A stretch of DNA of 64,000 bases, taken from NCBI RefSeq assembly GCF_014207355.1, contig NZ_JACHEF010000002.1, positions 1 to 64,000 of the forward strand, given 5' to 3'. Both the position numbers and the translations under genes were made by a program. Under the pieces are notes generated by a model that had not been told where the DNA came from, did not search any database, and saw nothing but the letters and a program-made list of their open reading frames with translations. Positions 16,724 through 26,910 of the stretch are shown here, in pieces (within the stretch, counting starts at the first letter, position 1; every line of letters starts with the position of its first letter). The stretch comes from Mesorhizobium sangaii (GTDB lineage: Bacteria; Pseudomonadota; Alphaproteobacteria; Rhizobiales; Rhizobiaceae).

Positions 16724-18082
16724 ATGCCACAGCAAGCAAAAGCCGACCGCAGCACTGCTCAAACCCCTCAGCGTTCGCTAAAGCCGGGCTCACCTGAACA
16801 AGTGCCGAACATCGTCATCGTGGGCGGCGGTGTGGCCGGGCTGGCGCTGGCCACCCGACTGGGGGATACGCTGGGCCACCGCGGCAGAGCGCGAGTGACC
16901 CTGATCGACCGCAGCTGGTTCCACGTCTGGAAGCCAATGCTCCACACCTTTGCCGCTGGCACCTGGAACATCTACCAGCAGCAGGTGCACTACCTCGCGC
17001 ATGCGCGCGCACATCACTTCGAATATGTGCCTGGGCAGGTGGACGCGATTGATCGCACGGCTCGGCACATTCGCCTGGCGCCATTGTCGGCGGGCGCAGA
17101 GATCCTCGCTCCGGGTCGCGATCTGGAGTATGATGTGCTCGTTCTTGCCTTCGGAAGCCGCGCGAACGATTTTGACACGCCCGGCGTGGCCGAACACTGC
17201 CAGTTCATCGACAGCCAGGACCAGGCTGAAAACTTCAATACCCGGCTTCGCGCGCAGGTGGTCCGCAGCTTGGCGGAGCGCGGCTATATCGACATCGGCA
17301 TCGTCGGCGGCGGCGCCACTGGCGTGGAGCTGGCCGCGGAACTCAGCAGGATGGTCGAGTTGGCTTCCAGCTACGGCGGCGCCGACATCCGCCACCGGCT
17401 TCGCGTGACCCTGCTGGAATCCGGATCCCGTATCCTCGGCGCGTTTCCGGAGAAGGTTTCCACCTCGGTGATATCGGAATTGCGAAAGCTGGGCGTGGAC
17501 GTGCGCACCGGCGTGAAGGTCGTTAGTGCCAATGCGGGAGGTTTTCTTCTCGAGGGCGGCGAAAGTGTCCCTGCGGCGCTGAAGGTCTGGGCAGCAGGCA
17601 TCCGTGCCTCCAGCAACTTCGACCAGAGCGGGTTGGAACTGAACCGCGCCGGCCAGATCGTTATCGGCCCAGACTTGATGGCCAAGGGCGACCCGTACAT
17701 CTTCGCATTGGGAGACTGCGCGTCATTTTTACCGGAGGGTGGAGAGCGACCGCTGCCCGCAAGTGCACAAGTGGCCAGCCAGCAAGCTCTGCACCTGATC
17801 CGCCATCTGCCGGCCTTCCTCAAAAAAGGCACGCCGGTGCCGCCATTCAGGTTCCAAGATTTCGGCGCATTGGTAGCGCTCAGCCAATATAATGCCTTCG
17901 GCACATTGGGCCGCTTCGGATTTTTCAAGGGCGGCTTCATCAAGGGTCGGTTCGCACAACTCAGTCACGCTGTGCTCTACCGGCGCCACCAGCTCTCGCT
18001 TCACGGGCCTTTCCGCGCGGCTTTGCTGTGGGTGGCCGAGCGGATCAACGCACTGGTGCAGCCGCGTATCCGAATGAGCTGA
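16724..18082 (+). CDS. ndh: Type II NADH dehydrogenase (NDH-2)
   Basis: About 452 residues. NIVIVGGGVAGLALA binds FAD and IGIVGGGATGVELAAEL binds NADH. FALGDCASF is the second FAD contact, and a C-terminal amphipathic region (GRFGFFKGGFIKGRFAQ) would attach the enzyme to the inner face of the membrane. NDH-2 passes electrons from NADH to quinone without pumping protons. The ATG at 16724 is preferred because the preceding 27 codons lack family similarity. A cyoABCD quinol oxidase lies 1.2 kb downstream on the other strand, so together they could form a complete short respiratory chain. A 5' remnant of a second copy is at 56.0-56.4 kb. Confidence 0.87.
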   Translation: MPQQAKADRSTAQTPQRSLKPGSPEQVPNIVIVGGGVAGLALATRLGDTLGHRGRARVTLIDRSWFHVWKPMLHTFAAGTWNIYQQQVHYLAHARAHHFEYVPGQVDAIDRTARHIRLAPLSAGAEILAPGRDLEYDVLVLAFGSRANDFDTPGVAEHCQFIDSQDQAENFNTRLRAQVVRSLAERGYIDIGIVGGGATGVELAAELSRMVELASSYGGADIRHRLRVTLLESGSRILGAFPEKVSTSVISELRKLGVDVRTGVKVVSANAGGFLLEGGESVPAALKVWAAGIRASSNFDQSGLELNRAGQIVIGPDLMAKGDPYIFALGDCASFLPEGGERPLPASAQVASQQALHLIRHLPAFLKKGTPVPPFRFQDFGALVALSQYNAFGTLGRFGFFKGGFIKGRFAQLSHAVLYRRHQLSLHGPFRAALLWVAERINALVQPRIRMS

Positions 18083-18213
18083 TGACCTTCGGCTGCGCAT
18101 CCACGGGTACGAATTAGTCAGCTAACGTCCGCAGCGCTAAGGCTGGTCCGAAGACTCTGCTTGAACAACGGCATCTCACCAGACACGAATCAGCGGTTCG
18201 ACCTGCGGCCTGC

Positions 18214-19191
18214 CTAAGCCGCGAACGACGTCAGATCTGTGGCTCGGTTGCTTCTGGGATTGCCTGCATCGTTCACACGCGGGTGCCAGGGCAGCGGTGG
18301 GACGAAAGCGGCAACGAGGTGGTCGATGAATCCTCGCACCTTGGGTGAGACATGGCGGGTATACGGATAAACGGCCGAGATCGTGTCGGCCCGAGCTGCA
18401 ATGTGGGGCATAGCAGCGATCAGACTTCCCTCACGAAGAGGTCCGGCAGCCAGAAATTCAGGCAACAGTACCAGCCCCAATCCAGCGACCGCCATGTCTT
18501 TGATTGCCTCGAAATTGTTGGCCACAATTCGGCTGCGCATCAGGACGGGTATCGGTCTCCCGCGGTCGCCTTCACTCTCGAACTGCCAGAGGTCGCTGGC
18601 GCGAACATGCGCGTAGTCGATGCAGGTGTGCTGCGCCAGTTCCGCGATGCTTTTGGGTAGGCCGAATTTTCTTGAATATTCGGGGCTGCAGCACACCATT
18701 CGCGCGCAATCGCATAGCTTGCGAGCCTTGAGGCTCGACTCGTTCAATTGTCCGATGCGTATACCGAGATCATAGTTGCCCTGGGTCAGGCTCACCGGCC
18801 GGTCCTCGTAATCCACCGCTATTTCCAGATCCGGATGTCGACTCGCAAACTCTGCGATGATCGGTCCGAGAAATTGGGTACCAAACGAGACCGGAACGAC
18901 CATCCTGAGTCGGCCGGTCAAACCTTCAGTCCGGTCGGATACGCCTTCAGTGGCTTCGGTCATCGCTTGGACGAGCGGCACAATCTGCTCGTACAAAGAG
19001 CGCGCAAGTTCGTTGGGCTTGACGCTGCCTGCGGATCGACGGAACAGTTCCACCCGCAGCGCCGCTTCAAGATCACTGATGCGCTTGCTTACTACCGATT
19101 TTGACGTGTTCAGACGGGTCGCTGCGGAAGTCACGCTTCCTGCCTCGACCACATTGATGAACGTCAGGATGTCCTCGAAACGCCACTTCAT
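18214..19191 (-). CDS. LysR-family transcriptional regulator
   Basis: 325 residues. The N-terminal winged helix (FEDILTFINVVEAGSVTSAATRLNTSKSVVSKRISDLEAAL) is followed by a periplasmic-binding-like effector domain (RLRMVVPVSFGTQFLGPII, GLGLVLLPEFLA). GAGAGC stands before the ATG. It lies downstream of cyoD on the same strand with a 100-base gap, so it could be read through from the cyo operon or have its own promoter. The target is not evident; it is not adjacent to a divergent gene. The effector is unknown. Confidence 0.87.
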   Translation of the reverse strand: MKWRFEDILTFINVVEAGSVTSAATRLNTSKSVVSKRISDLEAALRVELFRRSAGSVKPNELARSLYEQIVPLVQAMTEATEGVSDRTEGLTGRLRMVVPVSFGTQFLGPIIAEFASRHPDLEIAVDYEDRPVSLTQGNYDLGIRIGQLNESSLKARKLCDCARMVCCSPEYSRKFGLPKSIAELAQHTCIDYAHVRASDLWQFESEGDRGRPIPVLMRSRIVANNFEAIKDMAVAGLGLVLLPEFLAAGPLREGSLIAAMPHIAARADTISAVYPYTRHVSPKVRGFIDHLVAAFVPPLPWHPRVNDAGNPRSNRATDLTSFAA

Positions 19192-19290
19192 GGTTCGCTC
19201 TCGCCTTTAGAGGCTGCTGTTCTAGGCGTGCTTCTCACGCTGTGATTGGGAAAGCAGCACTACTTCCTGTTCTACCTATCCCCGTCCTAT

Positions 19291-19671
19291 TCAGTGCTGC
19301 ATGTGCAAATCCATTAGCTCAGCCGGCAGAGCCATATTCTCGTTCAGGTCGGTCATGATCCAAAGCGAGCCGGCGACGACCAAGATTACAATCAGAACGC
19401 CAAACGCGAGTGCGAGCACGTTGTTTGTATCGTCAGGCCCAGTGGTGATATGCAGGAAGAATACTAGATGAATTCCCATCTGGGCGATTGCCAATACCGA
19501 CAATCCCAGCGGCACGCCTGTCGACCAGATTATTGACGTGTTGGCGACCCAGAATGACGTCGCCGTTAGTACGACAGCTAGAAACAACCCTGTCATATAA
19601 ATGATCAGGGTAGAGCGTGTTGAAACCTCTCCTGCGTCTCCGGGCGCATGACCGTATTGCATGATGGTCAT
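19291..19671 (-). CDS. cyoD: Cytochrome o ubiquinol oxidase subunit IV
   Basis: About 126 residues with three transmembrane helices, the middle one carrying the family block LAIAQMGIHLVFFLHI. The start at 19671 overlaps the cyoC stop by ATGA; the longer upstream start is not needed. CyoD helps assemble subunit I and its copper centre. Last gene of cyoABCD. No cyoE (haem O synthase) follows. Confidence 0.87.
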   Translation of the reverse strand: MTIMQYGHAPGDAGEVSTRSTLIIYMTGLFLAVVLTATSFWVANTSIIWSTGVPLGLSVLAIAQMGIHLVFFLHITTGPDDTNNVLALAFGVLIVILVVAGSLWIMTDLNENMALPAELMDLHMQH

Positions 19672-20303
19672 TGGTTCGCTCCAATCAAATAGACGACCGT
19701 GAATAGCCAAACCCAGACGATGTCGAGCGCGTGCCAGAATAGGGCGAAACAGAGGAGGCGACGCTCCACGGCCGCGCTAAACCGCCTGATTTTGACTTGC
19801 ACCATCATCACCAAGAGCCAGATCAGGCCGACAGCGACGTGCAGCCCGTGGCAACCGACAAGGGCGAAGAAGGCTGAAAGAAATGCGCTACGTTGTGGCG
19901 CTGCGCCGATTGCAATCATGTGGGCGAACTCGCGAAGTTCGAGGGCGAGGAACGCACCACCAAGCGCGAATGTGAGCAGAGCGTACAGGTAAGTCGCGCC
20001 AAATCGTCGCGAATCGATGGCCAAAGACATCAGTCCGCAAGTGAAACTCGAGGCGAGCAGGCAGGCGGTCTCTATCGCAACGCCCACCTGATCGAAGAGC
20101 TGGGCGCCACTCGGACCGCCAGCAGTCGCGCGTGAGAGTGTCGCATAGGCGGCAAAGAGGGCCGAGAACATGACGATGTCGCTGAGGAGAAAGATCCAGA
20201 AGCCGTAGGTCACGACGATCCGCTTTGAAACGGGACTGACCCCGGTTGCAGTGGCTGCGGTATGGTCTTGGACATGGCCATCGTGGGCAACAGTGATGGT
20301 CAT
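19668..20303 (-). CDS. cyoC: Cytochrome o ubiquinol oxidase subunit III
   Basis: 211 residues with five membrane helices ([62 protein letters not shown]). The last segment is the typical subunit III ending. It overlaps cyoB and cyoD by ATGA on both sides, so the operon is translationally coupled throughout. Confidence 0.9.
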   Translation of the reverse strand: MTITVAHDGHVQDHTAATATGVSPVSKRIVVTYGFWIFLLSDIVMFSALFAAYATLSRATAGGPSGAQLFDQVGVAIETACLLASSFTCGLMSLAIDSRRFGATYLYALLTFALGGAFLALELREFAHMIAIGAAPQRSAFLSAFFALVGCHGLHVAVGLIWLLVMMVQVKIRRFSAAVERRLLCFALFWHALDIVWVWLFTVVYLIGANQ

Positions 20304-22285
20304 GCTGCCACCCCCGCATGCTGCATTTCTTCGAATCTGGCTATCGCCTCAACGGAAACTTCGATCTCTTCTTTTTCGCGGAAGGCGAAGGCAAGCGTAG
20401 CCAGGAAAATCCCCAAGGCCCCCAGCGCTGCCATCCACCAGATGTGCCAGATCATTGCAAACCCAACCACCACAGCAAAGAATGCGATGACTAAGCCGAT
20501 AGCGCTGTTCTTCGGCATCTCGATCGGCTCGTACCCGCTCGACTGCGCCGTCTGCGCATGTTCAATGTGCGCTCCCTTCTTTTGCTGCCAGAAGGCGTCA
20601 ATGTCGGTGACCACCGGGAGCGTCGCGAAATTCCACGCCGGCGGCGGCGAGGCGGTGGCCCATTCCAGCGTGCGACCATTCCACGGATCCGCGGTGACCC
20701 TTAGCGTTTCGCGGCCTCGGATCGAGACGACGAGCTGAATAATTTGGCAGACGATCCCTGCCAGAATGACCACGGCCCCGGCCGCAGCTGCTACCAGCCA
20801 GGGCTGCCAGCTGACGACGTCGTAATGCTGCATGCGTCGAGTCATGCCCATCAGGCCCAGCGCATAGAGCGGCATGAAGGCGAGATAGAATCCGATGAGC
20901 CAGCACCAGAACGAGGCCACGCCCCAGCGCTCGTCGAGTTTGAAACCGAACGCCTTCGGAAACCAATACTTGTAGCCCGCCATCATCCCGAACAAGACGC
21001 CGCCGATGATGACGTTGTGGAAGTGAGCGACCAGGAACAGGCTGTTGTGAAGTTGAAAGTCCGCAGGAGGCACGGCCATCAGAACGCCTGTCATGCCTCC
21101 TATTACAAACGTCACCATGAACCCAAGCGACCACAAAATCGGTTCGGAAAACCGAATGCGCCCGCCGTACATCGTGAACAGCCAGTTGAAGACTTTGACG
21201 CCCGTCGGCACGGCAATGATCATTGTCATCACGCCGAAGAAGCCGTTGACATTGGCGCTGGCACCCATCGTGAAGAAGTGGTGCAGCCAGACGATGAACG
21301 ACAACACGCAAATCGCCAGCGTCGCTGCGACCATGGAGCGATAGCCGAACAGCGCCTTGCCGGAGAAGGTCGAGACGACCTCCGAAAATACACCGAACGC
21401 AGGCAGAATCAGGATGTACACTTCGGGGTGGCCCCACACCCAGAACAGGTTGACGTACATCATTGCGTTGCCCTGCCCATCGATCGTAAAAAAATGAAAG
21501 TCGAGATAACGATCGAGGAGCAGCATCCCAAAAGTCGCAGTCAGCACAGGGAACGCTGCGACTATGAGCAGGTTCGATGCGAGCGCCGTCCAGCAAAACA
21601 CCGGCATCCGCATATAGCTCATTCCGTGAGCCCGTGTTTTCAGGATCGTGGTGACAAAATTGACGCCCGTCATCAACGTTCCCACACCCGAGATCTGCAA
21701 CGCCCAAAGGTAGTAATCGACGCCGACACCGGGAGAGAATTGCAGCTCGCTGAGCGGTGGATAGGCGACCCAACCGGTCTTTGCGAACTCACCGACGACC
21801 AGAGAGATGTTCGTCAGGAGGATGCCCGACGCCGTCAATCCCAAGCCGATCGAGTTCAGCGTCGGAAAAGCCATGTCTCGGATGCCGAGCTGCAGCGGCA
21901 CGACGAAATTCATCAGCCCGATCACGAAAGGCATCGCCACGAAAAAAATCATGATGGTGCCGTGCGCGGAGAATACCTGGTCGAAGTGCTCGGGCGGCAG
22001 ATATCCTTGCGCGTCTCCAGCCGCAACAGCCTGCTGTGCGCGCATCATTAACGCGTCCGCAAACCCCCGCAGGAGCATGATAAGCGCCAGAATGACGTAC
22101 ATTACGCCGATCCGCTTGTGGTCAACCGAGGTGAGCCACTCCCGCCACAGGTACGGCCAGTGGCCTTTCAAGGTGATCCAGCCAAGGATGAACGCGATGA
22201 CCAAAACCATCACGGAAGAGACACCCATGACGATCGGTTGATCCAACGGAATAGCGTCCCAGCTCAGCTTGCCAAGTAAGCTCAT
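20300..22285 (-). CDS. cyoB: Cytochrome o ubiquinol oxidase subunit I (catalytic)
   Basis: About 661 residues and at least 14 membrane helices. All haem-copper ligands can be found: [12 protein letters not shown] has the Cu-B His and the cross-linked Tyr, LHHFFTMG has the two further Cu-B His residues, and [11 protein letters not shown] carries the His ligands of the two haems. The start at 22285 has GAGGGCGGA upstream and overlaps the cyoA stop by ATGA. It reduces O2 to water with quinol electrons and pumps protons. A very long antisense ORF covers the middle of the gene and is a GC-rich shadow. Confidence 0.92.
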   Translation of the reverse strand: MSLLGKLSWDAIPLDQPIVMGVSSVMVLVIAFILGWITLKGHWPYLWREWLTSVDHKRIGVMYVILALIMLLRGFADALMMRAQQAVAAGDAQGYLPPEHFDQVFSAHGTIMIFFVAMPFVIGLMNFVVPLQLGIRDMAFPTLNSIGLGLTASGILLTNISLVVGEFAKTGWVAYPPLSELQFSPGVGVDYYLWALQISGVGTLMTGVNFVTTILKTRAHGMSYMRMPVFCWTALASNLLIVAAFPVLTATFGMLLLDRYLDFHFFTIDGQGNAMMYVNLFWVWGHPEVYILILPAFGVFSEVVSTFSGKALFGYRSMVAATLAICVLSFIVWLHHFFTMGASANVNGFFGVMTMIIAVPTGVKVFNWLFTMYGGRIRFSEPILWSLGFMVTFVIGGMTGVLMAVPPADFQLHNSLFLVAHFHNVIIGGVLFGMMAGYKYWFPKAFGFKLDERWGVASFWCWLIGFYLAFMPLYALGLMGMTRRMQHYDVVSWQPWLVAAAAGAVVILAGIVCQIIQLVVSIRGRETLRVTADPWNGRTLEWATASPPPAWNFATLPVVTDIDAFWQQKKGAHIEHAQTAQSSGYEPIEMPKNSAIGLVIAFFAVVVGFAMIWHIWWMAALGALGIFLATLAFAFREKEEIEVSVEAIARFEEMQHAGVAA

Positions 22286-23154
22286 CTTTCCGCCCTCATC
22301 GATGTCCGGGTGCATATATCTTCATGCTGTATTTCGGCGGCTAAGATGCCGTCGAATAGACCGGGCGTGACTGCTCGGTATGTGACCGGCGCGATCCCTG
22401 CGCTCCGCTTTGTCAGATGCGCGTAAGTGCTCGCATCGAGCGAAGAACCTTTGCTGCGCGCTGTCTCGACCCATTGGGCGAAGTTTCCCGCTTCAACGGC
22501 ATCAACGTCGAAATGCATGTCCGCAAAGCCGTCACCGCTGAATTGCGCCGACATCCCACGGTAAATTCCTGCGTGGTCGGCCTGCAATTGAAGACGGGTC
22601 AGCATTCCCGACATCGTGTAGATCTGGCCGCCGAGCTGGGGCACGAAGAAACTGTTCATAACGCCGGCCGAGGTCAGCTCGAAACTGACGGGCCTGCCAA
22701 CGGGAATCGTCAAGTGATTGACGCTCGCGATGCCTTCTTCCGGATAGATGAAAAGCCATTTCCAATCGAGCGAGACGACCTGAACGGTGACGGGCTTCAC
22801 ACTGGAGGGAAGCGCCTTGCGCGGATCGAGCTCGTGCGCGCCAAGCCAGGCAACGCCGCCAACCAGAAGCACAGTCATGAGCGGGATTGACCAAACAAGC
22901 ACCTCGAGACGGTCCGAATGGTTGAAATCCGGCAGGTAACGGGCGCGCGAATTCGACGCGCGATACCAGAAGCCGACGGCTAGAATGGCGACAATCGTCG
23001 GGATCACGATCGCCAGCATGATGCCCAGCGAGTTGAAAAGAATCTGCCGTTCGCCGGCGGCAACCGGGCCCTGCGGATCGAGGATGCCTTGCGCGTGGGC
23101 AGAGAGCGGCACAGCAGCCAAAAAGACAGTCAGTAATAATGGAGTATGGCGCAT
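22282..23154 (-). CDS. cyoA: Cytochrome o ubiquinol oxidase subunit II
   Basis: About 290 residues: a signal peptide (to AHAQ), two membrane helices, and a cupredoxin-like periplasmic domain ([61 protein letters not shown]). It lacks copper-binding cysteines and histidines, as expected for quinol rather than cytochrome c oxidases. E. coli CyoA is a lipoprotein with a Cys at the cleavage site; here that position is Gln, so it is probably not lipidated. First gene of the operon, with a 145-base leader that includes a hairpin at 23254-23291. Confidence 0.88.
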   Translation of the reverse strand: MRHTPLLLTVFLAAVPLSAHAQGILDPQGPVAAGERQILFNSLGIMLAIVIPTIVAILAVGFWYRASNSRARYLPDFNHSDRLEVLVWSIPLMTVLLVGGVAWLGAHELDPRKALPSSVKPVTVQVVSLDWKWLFIYPEEGIASVNHLTIPVGRPVSFELTSAGVMNSFFVPQLGGQIYTMSGMLTRLQLQADHAGIYRGMSAQFSGDGFADMHFDVDAVEAGNFAQWVETARSKGSSLDASTYAHLTKRSAGIAPVTYRAVTPGLFDGILAAEIQHEDICTRTSMRAER

Positions 23155-23253
23155 TTACTCATTCCGCTAGCTACAGGCATCACTAATCTGAATTCAAGCC
23201 GAAATCAGGAGTATATTCCGTGACAATCACGTGGACACTTTTCCAGATATATC

Positions 23254-23291
23254 AATTCACATTTCCACGATTTGGTGGAAAGCCGTGAATT
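23254..23291. promoter_or_regulatory. Nested inverted repeat upstream of cyoA
   Basis: Outer arms AATTCAC (23254-23260) and GTGAATT (23285-23291) enclose inner arms TTTCCAC (23262-23268) and GTGGAAA (23275-23281). It lies 100-137 bases before cyoA and just after the stop of the membrane-protein gene. It is not followed by a T-run on the minus strand, so it fits a two-part operator better than an intrinsic terminator. Confidence 0.5.
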
Positions 23292-23299
23292 GTTGCGAT

Positions 23300-23896
23300 C
23301 TATACGATCCTTATACTTAGGAGAATCTGCTGGCTGCTAAGTGCGATGAAGGCGACCACAGCCATCATCAGGCCGCGATGGAAGCGTGTCTGCTTGATGA
23401 TTCTGGCGCGCGAGGTCATCAGCAATTCGGCGGCAAGCACCGAGGTCCAATCGGACTTCAATGCCTGGCGGACCACGTCGCGGACATCGGCAAAGGACTG
23501 GGGATCCAAATAATAGATCGGCGGGACGGCCGAAGCACCGGACATCTTGCTTTTCAGTTCCTTCTCCACGCGCCGTCGGCTCGGATAAAGGACCTGGCCA
23601 AACTGCACGATCGGCATGATGACTATCCCCCAGACTCCCGCATAGAACAGCGGCCCGATCGGCGGATGTGTCGGCAAGAGATCGCCAAAATGCAGCGCCA
23701 GATTGACGGCGAGGATGTAGCCGACGCCGACGATCTGCGCCTTCGTATCGTAGGAGCGCGCCACTGAATGCGCCTCCTGCAGAGCGGTGAGAAGCATGTT
23801 GTCGACGTACTCGCGCGTGACCTCCCCGGGTCCAGAAAACATCGTGGCTTCCGATGCAAGAAAGCGGTCAGGAGAGTTGGGGGACGACTTCAACAT
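23300..23896 (-). CDS. Pycsar-effector-like membrane protein, orphan
   Basis: About 198 residues. An N-terminal helix ends in SYDTKAQIVGVGYILAVNLAL, where the D-KA-hydrophobic start of the first membrane helix recalls the DUF5706/Pycsar transmembrane effector family. A second helix follows (LFYAGVWGIVIMPIVQFGQVL), then a helical soluble part, and a last hydrophobic helix near the C-terminus. Pycsar effectors respond to cyclic UMP or CMP during phage infection. No cyclase gene is beside it, so a defence role is not shown. It may instead be a general small membrane protein. The family call is from pattern only. Confidence 0.5.
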   Translation of the reverse strand: MLKSSPNSPDRFLASEATMFSGPGEVTREYVDNMLLTALQEAHSVARSYDTKAQIVGVGYILAVNLALHFGDLLPTHPPIGPLFYAGVWGIVIMPIVQFGQVLYPSRRRVEKELKSKMSGASAVPPIYYLDPQSFADVRDVVRQALKSDWTSVLAAELLMTSRARIIKQTRFHRGLMMAVVAFIALSSQQILLSIRIV

Positions 23897-24039
23897 GGCT
23901 ATTCACACTGCGGGGTCCGGAGTAACCCAATCCCGGCGGACACTCGCACTTCAGAGATAATCATGGTTATCTCCACGTCTCCGGGAGCCGAGGCCGCCAT
24001 CGTGATCTCCATCATTTCGAGCCATTCAATCCGACTCCA

Positions 24040-24089
24040 TTTCAAATTGAACTACTAAGTCATTTCTACCATACAGTCAATACGAGAAT
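24040..24089. promoter_or_regulatory. Operator-like element, second copy of the site before the TetR gene at 39.5 kb
   Basis: About 39 of 50 bases agree with 39436-39485, in the same orientation. Shared blocks are ATTGAAC, AGTCA and GTCAATA. At 39.4 kb this element precedes a tetR gene; here no regulator follows. It overlaps the 3' end of a small minus-strand ORF. It may be what is left of another copy of that regulator's control region. Confidence 0.5.
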
Positions 24090-24275
24090 CACGGATGCAA
24101 AAGCCGTGACGAATAATGGGGTCGGCCTGGCAGCCAGATGAACGCAAAGCAACCAAAGGCCCTTCGGCGAGCGGGGAATGAACGCTGGCCATCGTGCTGC
24201 CTTGCGCTCTTGTTCGGCCTTCCATTGGCGCAGATTGACCAGTTGTTCGCGCCGCGGATCTTTTGCGTAGTTCAT
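24066..24275 (-). CDS. Small protein with C-terminal membrane helix, unknown
   Basis: 69 residues. A charged N-terminal half (NYAKDPRREQLVNLRQWKAEQERKAARW) is followed by LFVTAFASVILVLTVW, a likely membrane helix at the very C-terminus. A purine-rich GGAAGGATGGGAAG stretch lies before the ATG. It follows the broken hupE gene on the same strand. No family is recognised. The tail overlaps the element at 24040-24089, which lowers confidence. Confidence 0.4.
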   Translation of the reverse strand: MNYAKDPRREQLVNLRQWKAEQERKAARWPAFIPRSPKGLWLLCVHLAARPTPLFVTAFASVILVLTVW

Positions 24276-24363
24276 CTTCCCATCCTTCCCGCGAGCCCAA
24301 GACGCCTGTGCGCTTCAGCCCAATCGTTGGCGTCCAAACTTCGCCCGGCGTCGTGGCGCAGCT

Positions 24364-24949
24364 CTAAATCATGCCAAGGGCGAGGCCGGCACCAAGCGCG
24401 CGCAAGCAGCGCCCGCCCCGCGCACCAGGCCCTGCAACCGCGAACCCAGAGCAAATGCGGCCGATATGCCGAGAACATGCAGCAGAGCAGTCGGCACTGC
24501 GAAGCCGGCCATGTACTCCAGCCCGCCGGTTCCGGCCGCGATCTCCGTTCCGTGCGCGTGACCGTGGAAGAAGCCGAAGGTCGCGATAATGGCGACGCCA
24601 CCCGCGCTGGCAGGTCCACGGCGAGCGCAACCATCAGGCCCAGCGCGACGATCGAAGCGAGGATCGCGGGCTCGACGAACAGCACCGGAACATGCGCCAG
24701 GCCGAAGCCGGCGCCGGCGAGCATCACAGCGATGAAGGCAGCCGGCAACGCCCAGATCGCGCGACCACCCTTCTGGGCCGCCCACAGTCCAACTGCGATC
24801 ATGACGGTCACGTGATCGAAGCGGAGTGGATGGGCGAAGCCGGCCGTGAAGGACGATGTCAGCCCGGCGCCGACATGGGCGTGGGCAGGCAAGACCGCCC
24901 CGGCAAGGGCGATCGTCGAGAGTATTGCGCGTTTCGCGGAAGGCAGCAT
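24364..24949 (-). pseudogene. hupE: Frameshifted HupE/UreJ-family membrane protein
   Basis: The first frame from 24949 reads a signal peptide and the HupE core (GFAHPLRFDHVTVMIAVGLWA; ILASIVALGLMVALAVDLPA). The frame is lost near 24605. Reading continues in another frame with FGFFHGHAHGTEI, the conserved His-rich segment, and GLEYMAGFAVPTALLHVLGI, and a third frame closes with GAGLALGMI at 24364. HupE/UreJ proteins are nickel or cobalt permeases associated with hydrogenase and urease. As read, the gene is broken by two shifts. A sequencing error is possible and would restore an ordinary protein of about 195 residues. Confidence 0.7.
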
Positions 24950-25972
24950 GAAGTGGACTCTTCTCGTTCAAGGTAGTGGAATGCCGGACAGGCAACCGCG
25001 CCGCGCAGAGCAATGGTCACGCGGTGCTAGGCTGCTTGCCGGCGAGTACCTCCGCAGCATGACCGCGGGCGGTCTAGGGCGCGGGGAGAACTCTCCGCCG
25101 CAGTCGAGCAGGCGCCGCCCAAAACGTTCCGGGCGCAGTCCATGCAGAGTGTTTGTAGATATAGCCGGTCGAGCATGTAACTAGCTCCGTCCTTCGGCTT
25201 GAAATACTATGGAGCGCCGACGCCTCACGCCATTGTCAGGTTGGTCAACTGCTCTAGTGGAAACGAAAGATCTCATCACGCGGCCAGCCGGTTGCGCTTC
25301 CGAATTTATACTTCTGTATACCGGGACTGACCGGCTACCTCGTCGTGCGGCGTCACCGCCAGACCGGCCGCTGTCGGACTGATAAAAGTCGAATTTCGAC
25401 TGCATTTTTGCAGGAGGCGCGACAGACCTTCATTGCCGGGCGCGCAGCGCGCGCGATCCGTCTAACTCGCTTCAAGGGCGAACGTCATGAAGGCAACCAA
25501 CGTGGTGCGCCGGCATTGCAAACCGCGGAGCAATGCAGGGATATGGTGGACCGGTCGTGAGGGCTTTCTACGGCGGTAGCGGTATCGTACGTCCGGTCCG
25601 GAAAGCCGGAGACGTCAACGGACCCTTCGGCGCATACCTGAGCGTGACTGCTCGAAAAGTCGCGATGGATTGGCATCGTGCCCAAGCCGTTTGCAACAGC
25701 TGGGTATGTCTTGATGGCCAAGGCGGTCGCAATCGAAAGCGCGATCCAGCGAAAGCTGCCAAAGGGGCCATAGAAACGCGAAATGAAGCCCCCATAGCGC
25801 TGCAACATCAAGGAGGCGGGTGAGCTTAGCAATCCCGGATCAAGCGCCATGCCGCAATTTGGAGAGTAGGACGGCGGCGCAGTTGACATGGATCAAAGCC
25901 ACCTCCCGTTCAGTTAGTCATAATTAGCGTATGGGACTATTAACCCGGCATTTCTTTTAACAGGAGGCGTCA
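24950..25972. other. Non-coding or unassigned stretch
   Basis: No gene can be supported here. A minus-strand ORF (25485-25889, 134 codons) has one hydrophobic segment (FRWIALSIATALAIKTYPAVA) but no ribosome site and an unlikely C-terminus. The right end holds the promoter and AGGAGG site of the DUF1269 gene. Confidence 0.4.
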
Positions 25973-26773
25973 ATGAGCAAGTTCGTCGTTGTCATATTCC
26001 CGAATGAAGCGGGTGCGTATGAAGGCACGCGCGCATTGAATGGACTCCATGCTGATGGGAGCCTAACGCTCTACGGCATGGCCGTCGTAGCGAAGGACGC
26101 TAAAGGCAATTTCACGGTGAAAGAGACTGCTGACGCCGGCCCGCTCGGCACCGCGGTTGGCACATTGCTCGGCGGCCTCCTAGGTGTGATCGGTGGTCCG
26201 GTCGGCATGGTCACCGGAGCAGCGGGGGGCGTTCTGCTTGGGAGCCTGATTGACGTGGTCAACTATGGCGTCGGCGAGGACTTTATGATGAAGGTTTCAA
26301 ACGAGCTGGTGCCGGGCAAGGCCGCGATCGTTGCTGAAATTGCCGAGACTTGGACGACCCCATTGGACGCGCGCGTGGAAGCCTTGGGCGGCACCGTGCT
26401 GCGGACCTGGCGTGCCGATTTCGAGGACGAGCTGATCGCCAAAGACGTCGCTGCGCAAGACGCGGACTTCGAACAACTGCAAGCCGAATTCGCGCAAGCG
26501 AATGCCGAGACCAAAGCGAAGCTCAGTACGAAACTGGACCAAGCCAAGACGGGTCTTAAACAGGCGGACGCGCGGCTCCAGGGTAGAATCGATGCTTTGA
26601 ACAAGGAAATGGACGCCAAGGTCGCCACGATGGAAAAGCAGGTAGCCGAGGCACAAGCAGATGCGAAGGAGATAATCAGGCATCGTATAGCCGCCATGCG
26701 AGCCGATTACGAGGCTCGGTCCGCCAAGCTGAAACAAGCGTGGGCGCTCACGAAGGAAGCTCTCGCGGCCTGA
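25973..26773 (+). CDS. DUF1269 membrane protein with C-terminal coiled coil
   Basis: 266 residues. DUF1269 occupies about 1-150: a ferredoxin-like start (KFVVVIFPNEAGAYEGTRAL), then a Gly-rich double membrane hairpin (GTLLGGLLGVIGGPVGMVTGAAGGVLLGSLID) and AAIVAEIAETWTTPLD. Residues 160-266 are a long charged coiled coil (EFAQANAETKAKLSTKLDQAK...). This extension is longer than in the minimal family. Excellent AGGAGG site. The role of DUF1269 is not known. Next to a broken hdeD gene, so both may belong to a stress or acid-response set; that is inference. Confidence 0.82.
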   Translation: MSKFVVVIFPNEAGAYEGTRALNGLHADGSLTLYGMAVVAKDAKGNFTVKETADAGPLGTAVGTLLGGLLGVIGGPVGMVTGAAGGVLLGSLIDVVNYGVGEDFMMKVSNELVPGKAAIVAEIAETWTTPLDARVEALGGTVLRTWRADFEDELIAKDVAAQDADFEQLQAEFAQANAETKAKLSTKLDQAKTGLKQADARLQGRIDALNKEMDAKVATMEKQVAEAQADAKEIIRHRIAAMRADYEARSAKLKQAWALTKEALAA

Positions 26774-26791
26774 CTATTGTCGAGTGCCGGG

Positions 26792-26863
26792 ATTCGAATT
26801 CTCGAATTACAGGCTCTTTGCTTATATGATCGATTGACCGCGGGCGGCCGAAACGCCCGCGGT
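26792..26863. terminator. Two hairpins after the DUF1269 gene
   Basis: ATTCGA/TCGAAT (26792-26807) is followed by a perfect 10-bp stem ACCGCGGGCG/CGCCCGCGGT with a seven-base loop (26837-26863). There is no T-run after it, so termination would need Rho, or the stem protects the 3' end. Confidence 0.5.
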
Positions 26864-26910
26864 TCGCGCAGCCTATCGGCATCGATCCAAGCGCCGGAGG
26901 ATTTAGCTAT

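Noticed and set aside
20744..22051. 435-codon ORF antisense to cyoB
   Set aside because: It is a GC-rich shadow (His, Glu, Arg-rich, no family) of a gene with every catalytic residue in place.
25485..25889. 134-codon minus-strand ORF with one hydrophobic stretch
   Set aside because: No start signal, and the N- and C-terminal parts look random; mentioned only within the intergenic entry.
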